Positions 1 through 12,500 of a DNA stretch of 64,000 nt are shown here, piece after piece. The stretch is from Intoshia linei (Eukaryota; Orthonectida; Rhopaluridae), in NCBI GenBank assembly GCA_001642005.1, contig LWCA01000021.1:1-64000 (forward strand). Direction: 5' to 3'. Positions within the stretch are counted from its first letter, which is position 1. Each line of letters begins with the position of its first letter. The translations under genes and the position numbers were made by a program. The notes below the pieces were generated by a model. The model was not told where the DNA came from. It made no database searches and was given only the letters and a program-made list of their open reading frames with translations.

Positions 1-500
1 CAATTTGTCTTTAAATTAATAGAATGTTCGATGATATTAGTTAAACCAGGTTTTCGACAAAAAAATATATGAATACTAAAATGCTTTTTTGACCGTGAAG
101 TCGTCACTTATTCAGATTTAAATTTTTTGTTATTAAAATTATACAACTTTACCACATGTAAATTTTTTGAAATTCTAGGGGTGTTTTCAAAAAAAAAAAG
201 GAAGGGAATTTGGAGTTTTGGCGATGAAGATATAATTTTGTTAAATTTAAATTTATGATAATGTTTATGATTTTAAAATCCGTATCAGCATATATATATT
301 TTTTAAATTCTCCAACTCGTTTGATTTTCAAAAAGAGGGACAACTGGGGTTTTTGATCCGTAAGATGTGAAATTGGGAGGTTGAAATTTATCTTAATATA
401 CGTCCCGAAAAAAACTGTAATTGAAATGTGGTCTTTAAAAAATTCTAAGACGGGTAATTATTTAAATAAAGCTGAACACACACACAAACAAAAATCTTGT
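1..500. repeat. Dispersed repeat R1, longest copy with 33.9-34.3 kb
   Basis: This block recurs almost unchanged at about 33895-34345, including the segments GACCGTGAAGTCGTCACTTA and GGGACAACTGGGGTTTTTGA and the stretch around AAAGAGGGACAACTGG. Shorter, more diverged pieces occur near 6430-6530, 33050-33120, 36750-36830 (inverted) and 45930-46010 (inverted). No long ORF or transposase motif is visible, so it looks like a non-autonomous interspersed repeat. Its true ends are not defined, because the window starts inside or next to it. Confidence 0.75.
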
Positions 501-1048
501 CGCATTTTATGTAAGTTAGGATACCTCACTATAACGAACAATTCGTTTCGAGATCTTGTTCGGTTAAGCGGGAGTTTAATTTATATTGAAACAATGTAAA
601 AGCTGTGGTTACGTTTTCGCTGAGGTTTTTCTATTTTTCTATTTTAGTTGTGTTTTTTAATTTGTTTGTTAAGCGAGGTATTGCTGTATGTCGTATAGCA
701 TGTGTAAAACTAAAATGTACACATTCTATATGTTAGTCGTAGAATGTGTAAAACTTTCCTTTTTATTTTAGTTTAATTTTGGGTTTTAGAAATTTTTTTT
801 GAACCAAATTATTAAGACGGGCTTATAAGATTTTTTGTGTGGCCTGACTGTATATTTATTTTTTATTAAATACCTCTTTTTAGGCGTAATACCTAGAAAA
901 TTATTTATTTTAATTAATATGAATGTAAATGTATTTAAATTTATACATTAGAGGGTAAATACTACATTAATTATAATTAATGCTGTAAATAATTATTTAC
1001 TTTCACTTTTACAGGTAAAATAAAAAGAAAAACGACATTTATGCCATT

Positions 1049-1252
1049 ATGAATAATTTAGATTCAAACATATCCCCAATATTATATCATTCTCTAAGGA
1101 ACGCTCCTTCTACATCCGTCAGCGTAGAAAGAAGTTTTAGTCTGTTAAAAAAAATGGTAACTAAACAGAGACAATTCGTACCTAAAAATATCAAAAAATA
1201 CATAATTTTGTATCACAACAATAAATACTTGATTAATTATTTATTTGCATAG
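1049..1252 (+). pseudogene. hAT transposase C-terminal (dimerisation) fragment
   Basis: The 67-codon ORF carries the hallmark of the hAT dimerisation domain: APSTSVSVERSFSLLKKM followed by a Lys/Arg-rich stretch, a conserved Arg region and an N..Y motif near the end, with a stop at the position typical of the family. No catalytic core or BED zinc finger is found upstream in this window. I read it as a decayed or internally deleted transposon, not a host gene. Adjacent sequence is A+T-rich and featureless. Confidence 0.7.
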
Positions 1253-2200
1253 TTTAATTTTCTTCATTTAAATTAATATTTGGTATATTGAATATATCTG
1301 AATATTTGATACTGAAGTATTAAGGATTTCCTTGAAGGTACTGGATATAGAAAGTTATTTTTTTTAGAGAAAAAATATTTTGAATTTTCAAATGATACGA
1401 AATAAAAACAGATAAAAAATACTTGTAAAAAATGAAAACTAATCGATCGAAGTTAACAAGATTTAAATTAGAGTTGTATACAAAAACAAAATTTAAAGTT
1501 ACTAATAATAGCTAAAAGTTACTAAAAATCAGTCGTTAGGTATTTTTTTTATGTTATTTAAAAAATTGCCCTAATGATGACCAATGCGCTTTGCAATTGT
1601 TATTTTCGATTTTTAGGAAATAAACGATCGATTTAGACCATGTATAGATGTCCCAATTTAAAAAAAAATGTATATGGGGCTACAATTTCCATCTGGTCCG
1701 GGTCTACTGCTGGCTCTCCACGACCCTGAGTACAAATGGAAATGTGTATTTATAAATTTCTAAGCCTGTTCCTTTGTACATATAAATCATTAAATACTGT
1801 ATTCTCAAATTTCAAAAACTATGAATCAAATAATCAAACAAAATACAGTAAATTCTGTGTATAAAAACACTCTTTATAAAAACAGCTTTCAATATTTCCA
1901 TAGTTTAGTAATTTTCTTCACTAATTATTAGACTACTGTACTTAAATTTTCATTATGCACTAAACCAGTGGTTCACAAAGTGGTCCACAAGAAAAATTTT
2001 AAATAAAATAAAAATAACCTTCTTTTAACAATAAAATTAAATTAGAATATTATTTATTATCGATCATTTATAATTATTATTAGTGAACGTAAACATCATC
2101 TTATCAAAATGAATTGAAGTTTTACATAATAACGTGAATAATTTTCACGTGCGTTAAATTTAATCTGTGTAATCATTTAACTTTGTTCGATAGTAGTTCC

Positions 2201-2451
2201 CAGAGTCGAACCTAGCAAGCTCGTGTCCATCCTAAAATGAAAAATAGACCCTTTAAAATTTTGCAAACGAATTTTAGTATCATATAACCCTATCCAACTT
2301 TCTAAGACTCTTTATTTGATATTTTAAATATAACACAAATTAGTTATCATATTCAAAAATTTTTTTAATGCTCAATTTAGTAAATTAAAGCCCCATTTAA
2401 AAACAAATTCGTCGAGATCCCTCCGAAGAAAATATGGTAGGTTCGGCACTG
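2201..2451. mobile_element. hAT-type MITE, family A
   Basis: The element begins CAGAGTCGAACCTAGCAAGC and ends TGGTAGGTTCGGCACTG, giving an imperfect terminal inverted repeat. It is flanked by GTAGTTCC and GTAGTTGA, a 6/8 match to an 8-bp target duplication as expected for hAT transposition. There is no coding capacity. Copies of the same family lie at 5791-6162, 40121-40657 and 60042-60317, with worn copies elsewhere. Confidence 0.75.
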
Positions 2452-3322
2452 GTAGTTGACCATAAATATGATTAAAATTAATTATTTTTTTATTTACGCC
2501 ATAGAAGCTACCACTTCAAAATTAATGTAAAATTTATCAATTTAAGGAGTAATTAATAATAAAAACATAAAACTGTTACCTTGGTGAAATGTTCGGGCTG
2601 AACGCTATTTTTTTGTTTCAATATACAAGTAATTTTATATATTATTTAGTAAATTTATAAAATAATAGTATTAGTATTAACTAATTAAAATGCAATTTTT
2701 AATAGATGGTAATGTATAATTATTGAAAAATTATGATTAATATTTAGAAGGGCGTAATAAATTAAAAATTGTTAATACAGTAGATTTACTTGAAGAAATC
2801 CTGTAATATATTATATGATGTTATATACATTATATAAAAATCACATGCACAGATATAGTAATTTATTCAATTGTTAACAAATCATATAACAAAAACAAAC
2901 ATAACATTGGTAGATATTATCATCATTAATTTCATTTTATAGCGCGACATAAAGCGTATTTATATATTTATTTTCTTAATAAAAGTATTAATTTTAAAAA
3001 TATTTCTATGTTAGTAATATGTTTAACTAAAATAGCCGAAGGTAAAGATTGAAATAATAATTATTATAATCTATTCATTTATTTAAGTGTAGTGTAGGAT
3101 TCAGTATTGATAGATGACGAACTGTTTGAAAAATAAATAAAGATTAAATAAATTTTCATCAAAAAATGTATTCTGATTGCCCACGAAAATTGCCGTAAAT
3201 TACAAAATACGTTCAAGTATGTGAGATACTTTTTCGGAATCACGAATGATATTTTCCATCTTATAATTAGTGAAACATCCTGATATAATTTAATTTAAGC
3301 CTTGAAATTTCTCAATTTACCA

Positions 3323-4194
3323 CAGTGGCGGATTCAAGGAGTGCAGAAGGTGCAGTTGCACCCCCTAAATTTAAAAAAAAAATTTAATTAATGTTTTGTA
3401 AAATAACTGAAAAAGGTTTTAATTTATTAAAACAATATAGATGGCGCATAACATTACATGTCATTACATAAACAATTGATCCTGTGACTTGAGGCCTTTT
3501 GTTCTAAGCACATATATAATTGATAATTTTATACAGTAATATCTCGATTTAGTCACGTTCGATTACTTAGAATTTTACTTAGATTTATTTAGAAACAACT
3601 TTAAGCCATAAAAAATTTTTGCAAAAGATTGGAAAAAATTCGCAGAAAATTATGAATTATTTTTACCATGCATATCATTAGATGAAGATCTCAAAGCAGA
3701 ATATACTAGATGGAAAAAAAAAGATCTTGATTCAAAGACCAATTAATTAAATATTTATCGACTTTTAATTATTTTGGCAACATTGTCAATCAACAATGTG
3801 AACGTGAACGCTCCATTAGCATTTTGAGAAGATTGAAAACCTTTTTAATATCAACAATGACTGTTAATCGTCTATGGGGACTAGCCCTCATGAATTGCCA
3901 CTATGACTATAATTTTTATATTGAAAGTTTCGTTAATGAATTTGCAATACTTCATCCAAAAAGACTGAACCTAATTGATTTAGGATTATTTAATGAACAA
4001 AATTAATGAATTAATTACATTTTGTGCTGATCTTTTTTTTTATTTTTACGAAAAAATACAAATTTGGAAACTACTGTATAACCAGAATAACAACCTTTAA
4101 ATGAAATTAAAAGAGTCGCTTTAAAATCAAACTAGACGCCTTGATATTAAAATTGCACCCCATTAACTAGCCTCTTAGATCCGCCCTTGTACTG
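3323..4194 (+). mobile_element. Internally deleted hAT element with transposase remnant
   Basis: The left end reads CAGTGGCGGATTCAAG and the right end, read inward on the other strand, CAGTACAAGGGCGGATCTAAG less its last base. These inverted ends are of the common animal hAT type, with the sequence TTGCACCCC repeated just inside both. The body keeps only the transposase tail (see 3640-4006). I could not match an 8-bp target duplication at these exact ends, so the outer boundary may be off by a few bases. Confidence 0.65.
3640..4006 (+). pseudogene. Broken hAT transposase C-terminus
   Basis: One frame reads KKFAENYELFLPCISLDEDL and AEYTRWKK before a stop. After an interruption another frame reads CERERSISILRRLKTFLIST followed by MTVNRLWGLALMNCH and FAILHPKRLNLI. 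This matches the end of hAT transposases of the ZMYM/52-kDa-repressor-like type (CERSFS, LRRLKTYLRSTM, RLSGLALL, HPRRL). Stops and frame changes show it is dead. It lies inside the element at 3323-4194. Confidence 0.75.
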
Positions 4195-5227
4195 CGTCAG
4201 CTGCAAGATTTTTGAACTTTAGAAGTAGTAAAATTTATATAACAGATCCAGATTCATGGTATAGAACTAAAAATAAACTTTCGTAATGTATTTTCAATTT
4301 TTTTCCGTGAGTGATAAAAATGTAAAAGTGTTACATAACTTTTTTTCGTAAAATTTGGTCCACGGTCAAAAAATGTTAAAAATTACTGCTTTAGATAAAA
4401 TATTGTTAAATAATATTTATAATTTTATTACAATTTTAGACAACGTAATGCTGGCGAACAAATAGATGATAATAATGTAAGCCAGAATAGCATGGGAGGA
4501 TAACTGATTATAAATAAATGATTAAATATACACTAATAATAAAATTCGAACACTATTTGATGGTTAATATTACATACCAACATAATGTAAGTATTCGATA
4601 AACTACTGGTGGGGTAAAGTCTCATCCGGTTTATTCAAATTGAATAGTATAGCCGTACATACAATGTCAAGACTGATAAATTTTAACCTAAACAATTTGA
4701 ATTTTGTCGTCCTTAAAACTGTTTTTTTATTGAAATTTTAACTAAACTTTTTATAATTTTGACTACAATTTGAAAAATTTTGCTAGGTGATATTTACCCA
4801 CAAATCAATTATGGTGTATAATGTTTCCACGTACTTTTATTCTGCTTTGTATAAATTTGTAATCGTCAAAGATATATTCGATGGGGTATTAATGCATATT
4901 TTATATAAAGTTGTTTATATTATATTAACTGGATTGGATGTGTATACAACGTATCATCCGAAGTCGACGAATTTTTTATAAAATAATTTGATTAATGAGC
5001 CATTAATAAATAATTATTAATACTAATAATGATCATAATGTAGTATTATCAACTGTATTAAAGTGATATAGACATTTTCGAATATCGATATTTTTTTCTT
5101 ATCAAAATTTAAGGTGGGCCCAAATTTTTATTTATTCACAGGTGCATACTGAAGTAAAAAAGGTTAATAAACACTGATATTATTCACTATTGAGTTTGCC
5201 AGTCAACCCAATGAAAATCACTGTTCT

Positions 5228-5492
5228 AGAAGAGTCAAACTTACCGTTGTACGAAAACGTTTCTGGGAGTAGACGAAATTTGTTGTGAAAAAGGATTCAT
5301 TATTCTAAATTGAGTATTAAAAATTTATATTCTTGAATATCATAACTATTTTGTGTACTAAATTTTAAATTTCAACGTAAGACTCTTTGAGAAGTGACTA
5401 GGCCTATATGACGCTATGCATCGTTTAAGGAAATTTTTTCGGGTTTATTGTTCATTTTCGGTACCCTTAAACTTGGTAGGTACGGCCCTGTG
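5228..5492. mobile_element. Degenerate MITE, probable family A
   Basis: The right end TTGGTAGGTACGGCCCTG clearly resembles the family A terminus. The proposed left end, around AGAGTCAAACTTACCGTTGT, is a weaker match, but the implied length (about 265 bp) fits the family. No duplication was identified. Confidence 0.4.
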
Positions 5493-5790
5493 TTATAGTA
5501 TAATCAGTTAAATGCAAAACCAGTTTTACTACGTAAATAATGGTTATCATTGCAATTTTAAAAATTAACAATCGCAAAATGATAAAAATCTGGAAACCTC
5601 GAGATGCAGAAAATACATTTTATTTAATAAAAATGTTACTATCGCAATGTATTTATTTTGCTAATCGGTAGAATATTTAGCATCATAGTATCATACTGTA
5701 AGATTATTACATATCCAATTATTATAAAATGAATGTAAACAAATTTGATCGGCAGACTAGGTATTTTCGTAAATGGGTATTAGTGGTGGA

Positions 5791-6162
5791 CAGTCCCGAA
5801 CCTAGCCAACTTGAAGCTATCCGAATATAAAAAATAGGCCACTAAAAAAATTAAAAAGCGATGCGTAGTGTCATATTGCTAATAGCTACCTATCTAAGGC
5901 TCTTGACTTGCCATTTTTAAATTTCACCGACAAAATAATTATGATATTCAAGAATATAGTTAACTCGTTAACGTCACAGAAAGAATATACTTTTTACTTG
6001 CGATAATTTAAACTAGCAGCTATTTTACTGTAAACTACTGTAATAATTAGCAATATTATTGTTAATTGTCAGTTAAAATTATTTATTTTTTTTAATCTTT
6101 AGTTTTTAAAAATTTCGTCGAGGCCTCCCGAAGAGACATCTCATCATCATAGGTTCGCACTG
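5791..6162. mobile_element. hAT-type MITE, family A
   Basis: The left end is CAGTCCCGAACCTAGCCAAC and the right end ATAGGTTCGCACTG. The flanks GTGGTGGA and ATGTTGGA match at 6 of 8 positions, consistent with an old 8-bp target duplication. The GTCGAGGCCTCCCGAAGAG-like segment near the right end is shared with the copies ending at 2451 and 60317. Confidence 0.7.
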
Positions 6163-6230
6163 ATGTTGGAAAATGGGACACACACAATGAAATAATTAAA
6201 TCAATTTTTTTTAATAAAATAGTTTCGAGA

Positions 6231-6530
6231 TAAACAAAATTAATACTAGTGTTTTTTCGACCGTGAAGGCGTCACTTTATCAGATTATGTATTTTTTATA
6301 ATTCTAGGACTAGTTTGAATTTTAAAAAAAAGATAATTGAAGTTTTTAAAATTTTGTATTTATATCACCTGGAATAAGCTCTATCAAATAATATTATTTT
6401 TTTTTACATTTTTTGTGTTTCGGAATAAAATATTTCGCAAAAAAATATATGAATACTAAAATGCTTTTTTGACCGTGAAGTCGTTACTTATTCGGATTGA
6501 AATTTTTTGAAATTCTAGGGTTCACCGGTT
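6231..6530. repeat. Fragment of dispersed repeat R1 and relatives
   Basis: Two diverged R1-like segments occur here: TTTTTTCGACCGTGAAGGCG near 6245 and a near-perfect R1 segment at about 6437-6520 with GACCGTGAAGTCGTTACTTA. The block lies immediately 5' of the first recognised exon of the NAE1-like gene and may have displaced its promoter or first exon. Confidence 0.6.
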
Positions 6531-6582
6531 TATGTCTATGTTCCATTACATAGAAAATTTTGGTCCGTCACATATTAATTAG

Positions 6583-9500
6583 AAATACATTACATCATAG
6601 AATTTGGACTAAATGCCATCAAACAATGTTGAATGTATCCAAAGTATGTGTAATTGGTTCGAATTATTTGTCCGCTGAAGGTAAATAATTAACAGTCACT
6701 AAACATTTTCTAATTAATCAAAATTCTGTTTTGTACATGACGATTTAAATATTAATTTTCTATCTATCTATTTACATGATGTTATCTTGACATTTTTATT
6801 TGTCCGAGTATGGTTTATTCGGTTCTGATTGCTGTCAACCGATTTTAACTAGTTTTCTGTGAGCCTTTTATAAACTTTGTTGAATTTACGTCCAACTAAA
6901 CTGGGTGAACGGTTAAAATTAACTAATTGTTTTTTAATTTTATAATCATTAATATGACAATTTATATTTTGAATAAGTCAAATTACTTGACGCTAAATAA
7001 TCCCTTTCATGATCTAAGATCCTAGATTCTACATGATTGTAGGATAGCTATGACAAGGTCTTGCCTGAGATCTGTCAGTGTTTCTGTAATGTACATTGTA
7101 CAAATTACAAAACAGAAAATCTATATAATAGAATATAGTATAGTAGATCATAATTATAATGAATTATTTTAGTTATTAAAAACCTGGCATTATTAGGTAA
7201 ATATCAATAAATATAAATACTACTGCTGGCTTTACGCGGACCTGGATATGAATTAATCTATCTTTGGAAATAACTTAAATTTTTTATTATGCTATTTCAA
7301 TTTCAAAAATACATTATAAGTAGTATTTAATTACATTTTAGTCGTTATCTAATGAATAAATAAAATAACGGTTCCCAACTGATGAGTCGAGACATAACAT
7401 GTTTTGTTTGACGCCAAATATTTTTTAATTGTCATTGTAGTGTGAAAAATTTTTTAGTTGATACGTTTTCTTATATATTTATAATGTAAAATTTATTTAT
7501 ATATTAACAATAATTAATTTAAAATTAAGATATTGGTTTTATTACAGTAATTGATGATTGTGTAACAACCATGGATAAACTCGACAAGTAATTTTTTCAT
7601 GACAATATTAATATATTTTCTATACTTAGATTTTTTTATAAAGAATATCCATTTAATGTAATTTTTAATTTACATATGTATTCGTTTATATTATATCTCA
7701 GTGGTTCTTAAACTGGGTTTGCTGTGTTTTTGATGAAAAATGTAATCTTTACTTTGTAATTTTAACATTTTTTGAAAAGAAATTAGTTTATTTTAAATAA
7801 TTCATAAAAAACTATATTTTGTGGTTGGTAAAAAAAATAATTTTAAAATGTTTATACATGTATGCCCTCAGGAAAATAGTCCCGTCGTGTTTCTCTTCAT
7901 TACCATATTGTAATAATTAAAATAAATAATATATCAAACATTTATATTTTTGAATTTCATTTTAAAATTACAATTGTTGTCTTTATTTTAATTTATTTAG
8001 AAGGTAAATTTGAGCAGATGTACTGCTTTAGCAAATTGTTTAAAAGATTTGAATCATAACACTGTTATTGAATCAATACATTTGGTAAATCTATCTATTA
8101 ATTTCAATTTTTTATTGTATCTTAAACAGAATAATTTGGATCTAATTGACGAAAAAATCATTTCTGATTTTGATATTATCATTATTACTAAAAAATTAAC
8201 GTTAGCGTATGTATCTACATTTTTTAATAGTTATTTACACCTGTCATTTACGCACCACTAATAATAATTTTTATGGGTATGATAGTTTTTGGAGATTATA
8301 ATACATGTACTAAGTTGGTACTATTAACATGTTTTAAATGTTAAATTTACACCAGTAGTTCCTAAAGTTTTGTTTTTAATGTCCCAAAATTTTTTAAATC
8401 TTGTATTTTTCTTAAAGTGCGTAAATTATATTGAATCTAATTTCAATACTAATCTTTTCTAGAAATTATGCCTCGATTGTACAGATGAACAAATTGTACA
8501 ATACTCCATATATAACGGCTAGTGTATTTGGCGTGTATGGATTGATTGACTTTTATTTCCAAAATTATTTGGGTTAGTTTTCATATTTATTATTAATATG
8601 TAATGTACTAGCTTGACCGTTATTTACTTCTTACAAACTGATTTTAATAATTTGACAATTTTAAGACCCATTTTTTAATTGAACAATGACAATTCGCAGA
8701 CCCTTTAAATTAACTTACAATTTTCTAAATAATTTTTCTACTAATCTTACAAACAAAGTTAAAATATAAAATTTGTTTTAACATTCTAGGACCAGAATTC
8801 TAGTCACAAAAAAGATCAGTCCGACCTTAATCTCATAAAATGATGCTTTCACGGCCAAAAAAACACTTTTTTATTTTCAAACAAAATTTGAAATAATAGT
8901 TATAATAAATAATATTAGATCGTAGAATTTAAAAAAAAGATTATTATACAGCAGAGTTTCTTAACCAGGTGCTAGAAAATCTATTTTTATTTTTTAAATT
9001 TTAACTTTTATAAAAAATTATTTTCATAAAAAAATCAATTTAAAGAGAAATATGGGTGTAAATCTCATTGATTTGATGTAAATATTGATACCTCACATAG
9101 CATTAATTGCTTCTATTTAGCTTTTGACGTAAAAGTTGAATTTGATTACAATTTGCACAATTATTTTCCCGATTTTGACAAAATTGTTAATCGAATTGAC
9201 TTTATTAATCAAAAGGTTTATATTTATTTATATCTATATATCGACTCGGCATTGTCAGATCATGGTTCCTCATTCGTCATACCTCATTTCATAATATTGA
9301 AATTTTAATAGAATTTACAATGTATAATTCATGTTACAGTTTGAGTCAGGTTTCATAACCTTTTTGAGTCAAAAAGTATTTTTAGGTCTACAAATTTGGC
9401 GAACATTCATTTGAACGATACATCATAGAGCGACATAATCATCGATTTTACTAATTTATCATATTATTGATTTTTTACAATAAATTTTTGTGGACTTCTT

Positions 9501-12500
9501 TGGGAAAATTTTTTCACCCAATCTTTAAAGATCTTGAGTATAATTATGGGACCAAAATTTGATAGGGTTTTTTATGGTAAGTTTTTTTCTCCCAATTTTT
9601 AAACTTTTTTATAATAATTTTAGGATCAAAATTTAGTAGGGGTTTTAAGGGAAGCTTTTTTTCACACAATTTTAAATAATTTTGGTGGCAAGATTTGATA
9701 GAGTTTTTAAGGTAACATTTTTAATATTTAAAGGTATTTTCAAAATATTTTAAAATTGGATTAAAAAAAATCCCTTAAATACCCAACCAAAATTATCTTC
9801 AAATTGTTTAAAAATTGGGTGAAAAAATTTTCCCAAAGAAGTCCACAAAAATTTATTGTAAAAAATCAATAATATGATAAATTAGTAAAATCGATGATTA
9901 TGTCGCTCTATGATGTATCGAACCAATAATAAATCGCTCAAATGAATTTCGCTCTAGACCATTGATTCTCAACCTGGGCGCGATTTATTTTCAAAGTAAT
10001 AAAAGTATTATAATTTTTTTATTAACTTATTGTAAAATTTAATATATTAAATTGTGTTGCTTGTGATATTTTTAACATAATTTTAAAATTTAGTTTACAT
10101 TAGTTTTGATTTGTTTCTATTTCATTTTTGCGAAGTCACATAAAAATACTATGATTATGAGAAACAGTAAGTCAACTTAACAAGAAAAAAAATTGTTAAA
10201 ACTACAATTTTAAAAATTAGGTTAAATAAACTGTATCATAAATTATTATAATGCACAAAAGTATTAGTTTAAACATTTTTGCTAGTTTAATTATTAAGGA
10301 AACCATGATAAATTTTTTTTCATTTAGGGGGCGATAGTTCAAAAAAGGTTGAGAATAACCGCTCTAGAATCTAGAGCAGTGACCACCAAGCTTTTTCACA
10401 TGGGGGCCGGAATAACTTAAAAAAAAATCAGCGGGCCATATGGAAAATATACATGACGGTATTTTAAATTATGATTTAAAATTTAAGTTAATGAATTAAT
10501 AAGTTGTTTCTGATCTAGAAATAACAAGTCGATAGTATATATTTAAAATATAAGTTGATGATATATGATAATTTGTAAGATATCACCGGTGTATTTTGTA
10601 ATAGATTTGTAATTAACGGGACAGATTTGGCCCGCGGGCCGTAATTTGATGGCCACTGCTCTAGAGAATAGACGTCGCAATTTTATTCAATTTTTTATGC
10701 TCATTTTTTAAATACTGTCCTGAATTTTTCAAATTGTGTTTTTTGAAATTCTATGACTATTTTCATTAAAAAAAAGTTAATTTTTGAATGTTAAATTGAT
10801 GGCCCTGTCAGTTATCTCAATAAATGGTTACACATACACATTTTTAGCAACTTTTACTTTATAATTTATGTATATATAAATAAAGATGTTTCGTATCGAT
10901 AACTTTCATTGGTTATTTTAAGTAAATATATTTCAAAAAGTCGCTTATAATTATCAAAACTATTATGTCCCAGTGCAATCATTATGAGTGGTTGATATTA
11001 TAATGATAAATGAAAAGTGTGATGTGATGTTGGGTTCGCGCCACAAAAGGTTAAAAAATCTGAGATAGATTATAGTCATCGTCAATCCCTTATTTTTTTT
11101 AAAGATGTTTTTACTGGATCTTATAATATATGAATTAATTTTACTGTATAGCAAAATATACCTTGGCCAATGATAATCTTAAAATACAAAAATGATTACT
11201 TGAAAGTATATTTTTTTCATTATTAAACTTTATAAACTAAACTTTTGTATTACCGCAGCGTTCGCCAAAGTGGCTGCAAGAGTTAGTTTGAAAAAATTTT
11301 TACTAATGTATTTTCTTTAAATTTTAATTTTACATGTCCGATACATATTACTCTAAGAATTATAAAATTTGCAAATAATTATTAAAATGAATTGTTCAAA
11401 CTTGAAATTTTTCTAAAAATTTTTAACACAGCTTTTGAAAACCACTGAGGTAATTTTAATAATTTACTTGCTAATAATAATTATAATATATAATATTTTT
11501 AGGATTTTGATTCTAAATATGAATTAAAAGACTTTGATATTGATTGCATTCGAAAAAATATATTTAAAGGTTTGATTTGAATATTTAATTAAAAATTATT
11601 AATGTTTTTTAATTATAGTTTCTTGTAACAAAATTCGTATATGAACAATGTTCATTGAACATTGATTTGAAATTTATATTTCATTATTACATTTAAAAAA
11701 AAATTAAATTTAGACAATACTGGAAATTGGCCGAATTATAAGGAAAGCTTGAGGTGGCTGTTTAAATGTTTGAAAAAACCGTGTGTAGTTTTTACAATTT
11801 ATTTTAATAAGTTTCTTAATTTAGGCATCTCATAATATTTTCACCTTTAAAGACAATGAAAGGGTATGTTTCCATAATTATTTTGTATTTTATATAATCA
11901 AGGGATCCGACATCCCTACTTATCTGAAAATTTAAAAATAATTTTTTATAATGTTTAAATTATCATCAATTTTGAATTTAATTTTTGATTTGATCGTCTT
12001 ATTTATGCTTGTAATCTTACCGGGCTCAAATGTCTACTAGCATATTTTAGATATTACCATTATCACTTAAATAATTTCTAAATTTTGGCGATCGACTAAC
12101 TAATACTCCGCGTTCCCTTATTGTACTCTCATGTTATATAGATTTAATTGATGGATATTAGAATATTTTATTGTCAAAATTGTTTAATGCTCTCAATATA
12201 TTTATCTCACAAAATAGTAATTATAATTAATTAACATTATAAACAATTATATAACAATAAATTAATTTTTAAGTTGTATACTGTAATTCGTTTTTGGTCG
12301 TTTGAACAGTTGTCATTTGAGTTAAAAAAAAATATAATTTGAAGTGCATTTGTATCTTTTCAATAAAATTTGACTATTAGTCACTCATACAACTGTCACT
12401 CGAAAAGGTACAACCGTTACACTTATGATATTTATATAAAATTTTTATAATAGATAGATATCCAATAATTCAAAATTTTAATCTACCGGATATGCACTCA

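Noticed and set aside
149..343. 64-codon ORF in the first repeat
   Set aside because: It lies entirely in repeat R1. The copy at 33.9-34.3 kb does not preserve a convincing protein, so it is not treated as a gene.
1967..4393. One 2.4-kb hAT element from CAGTGGTTCACAAAGTGG to AAAATTACTG
   Set aside because: The inner TGGTCCAC segments match, but the terminal match is weak and no target duplication was found; other elements inside are better defined.
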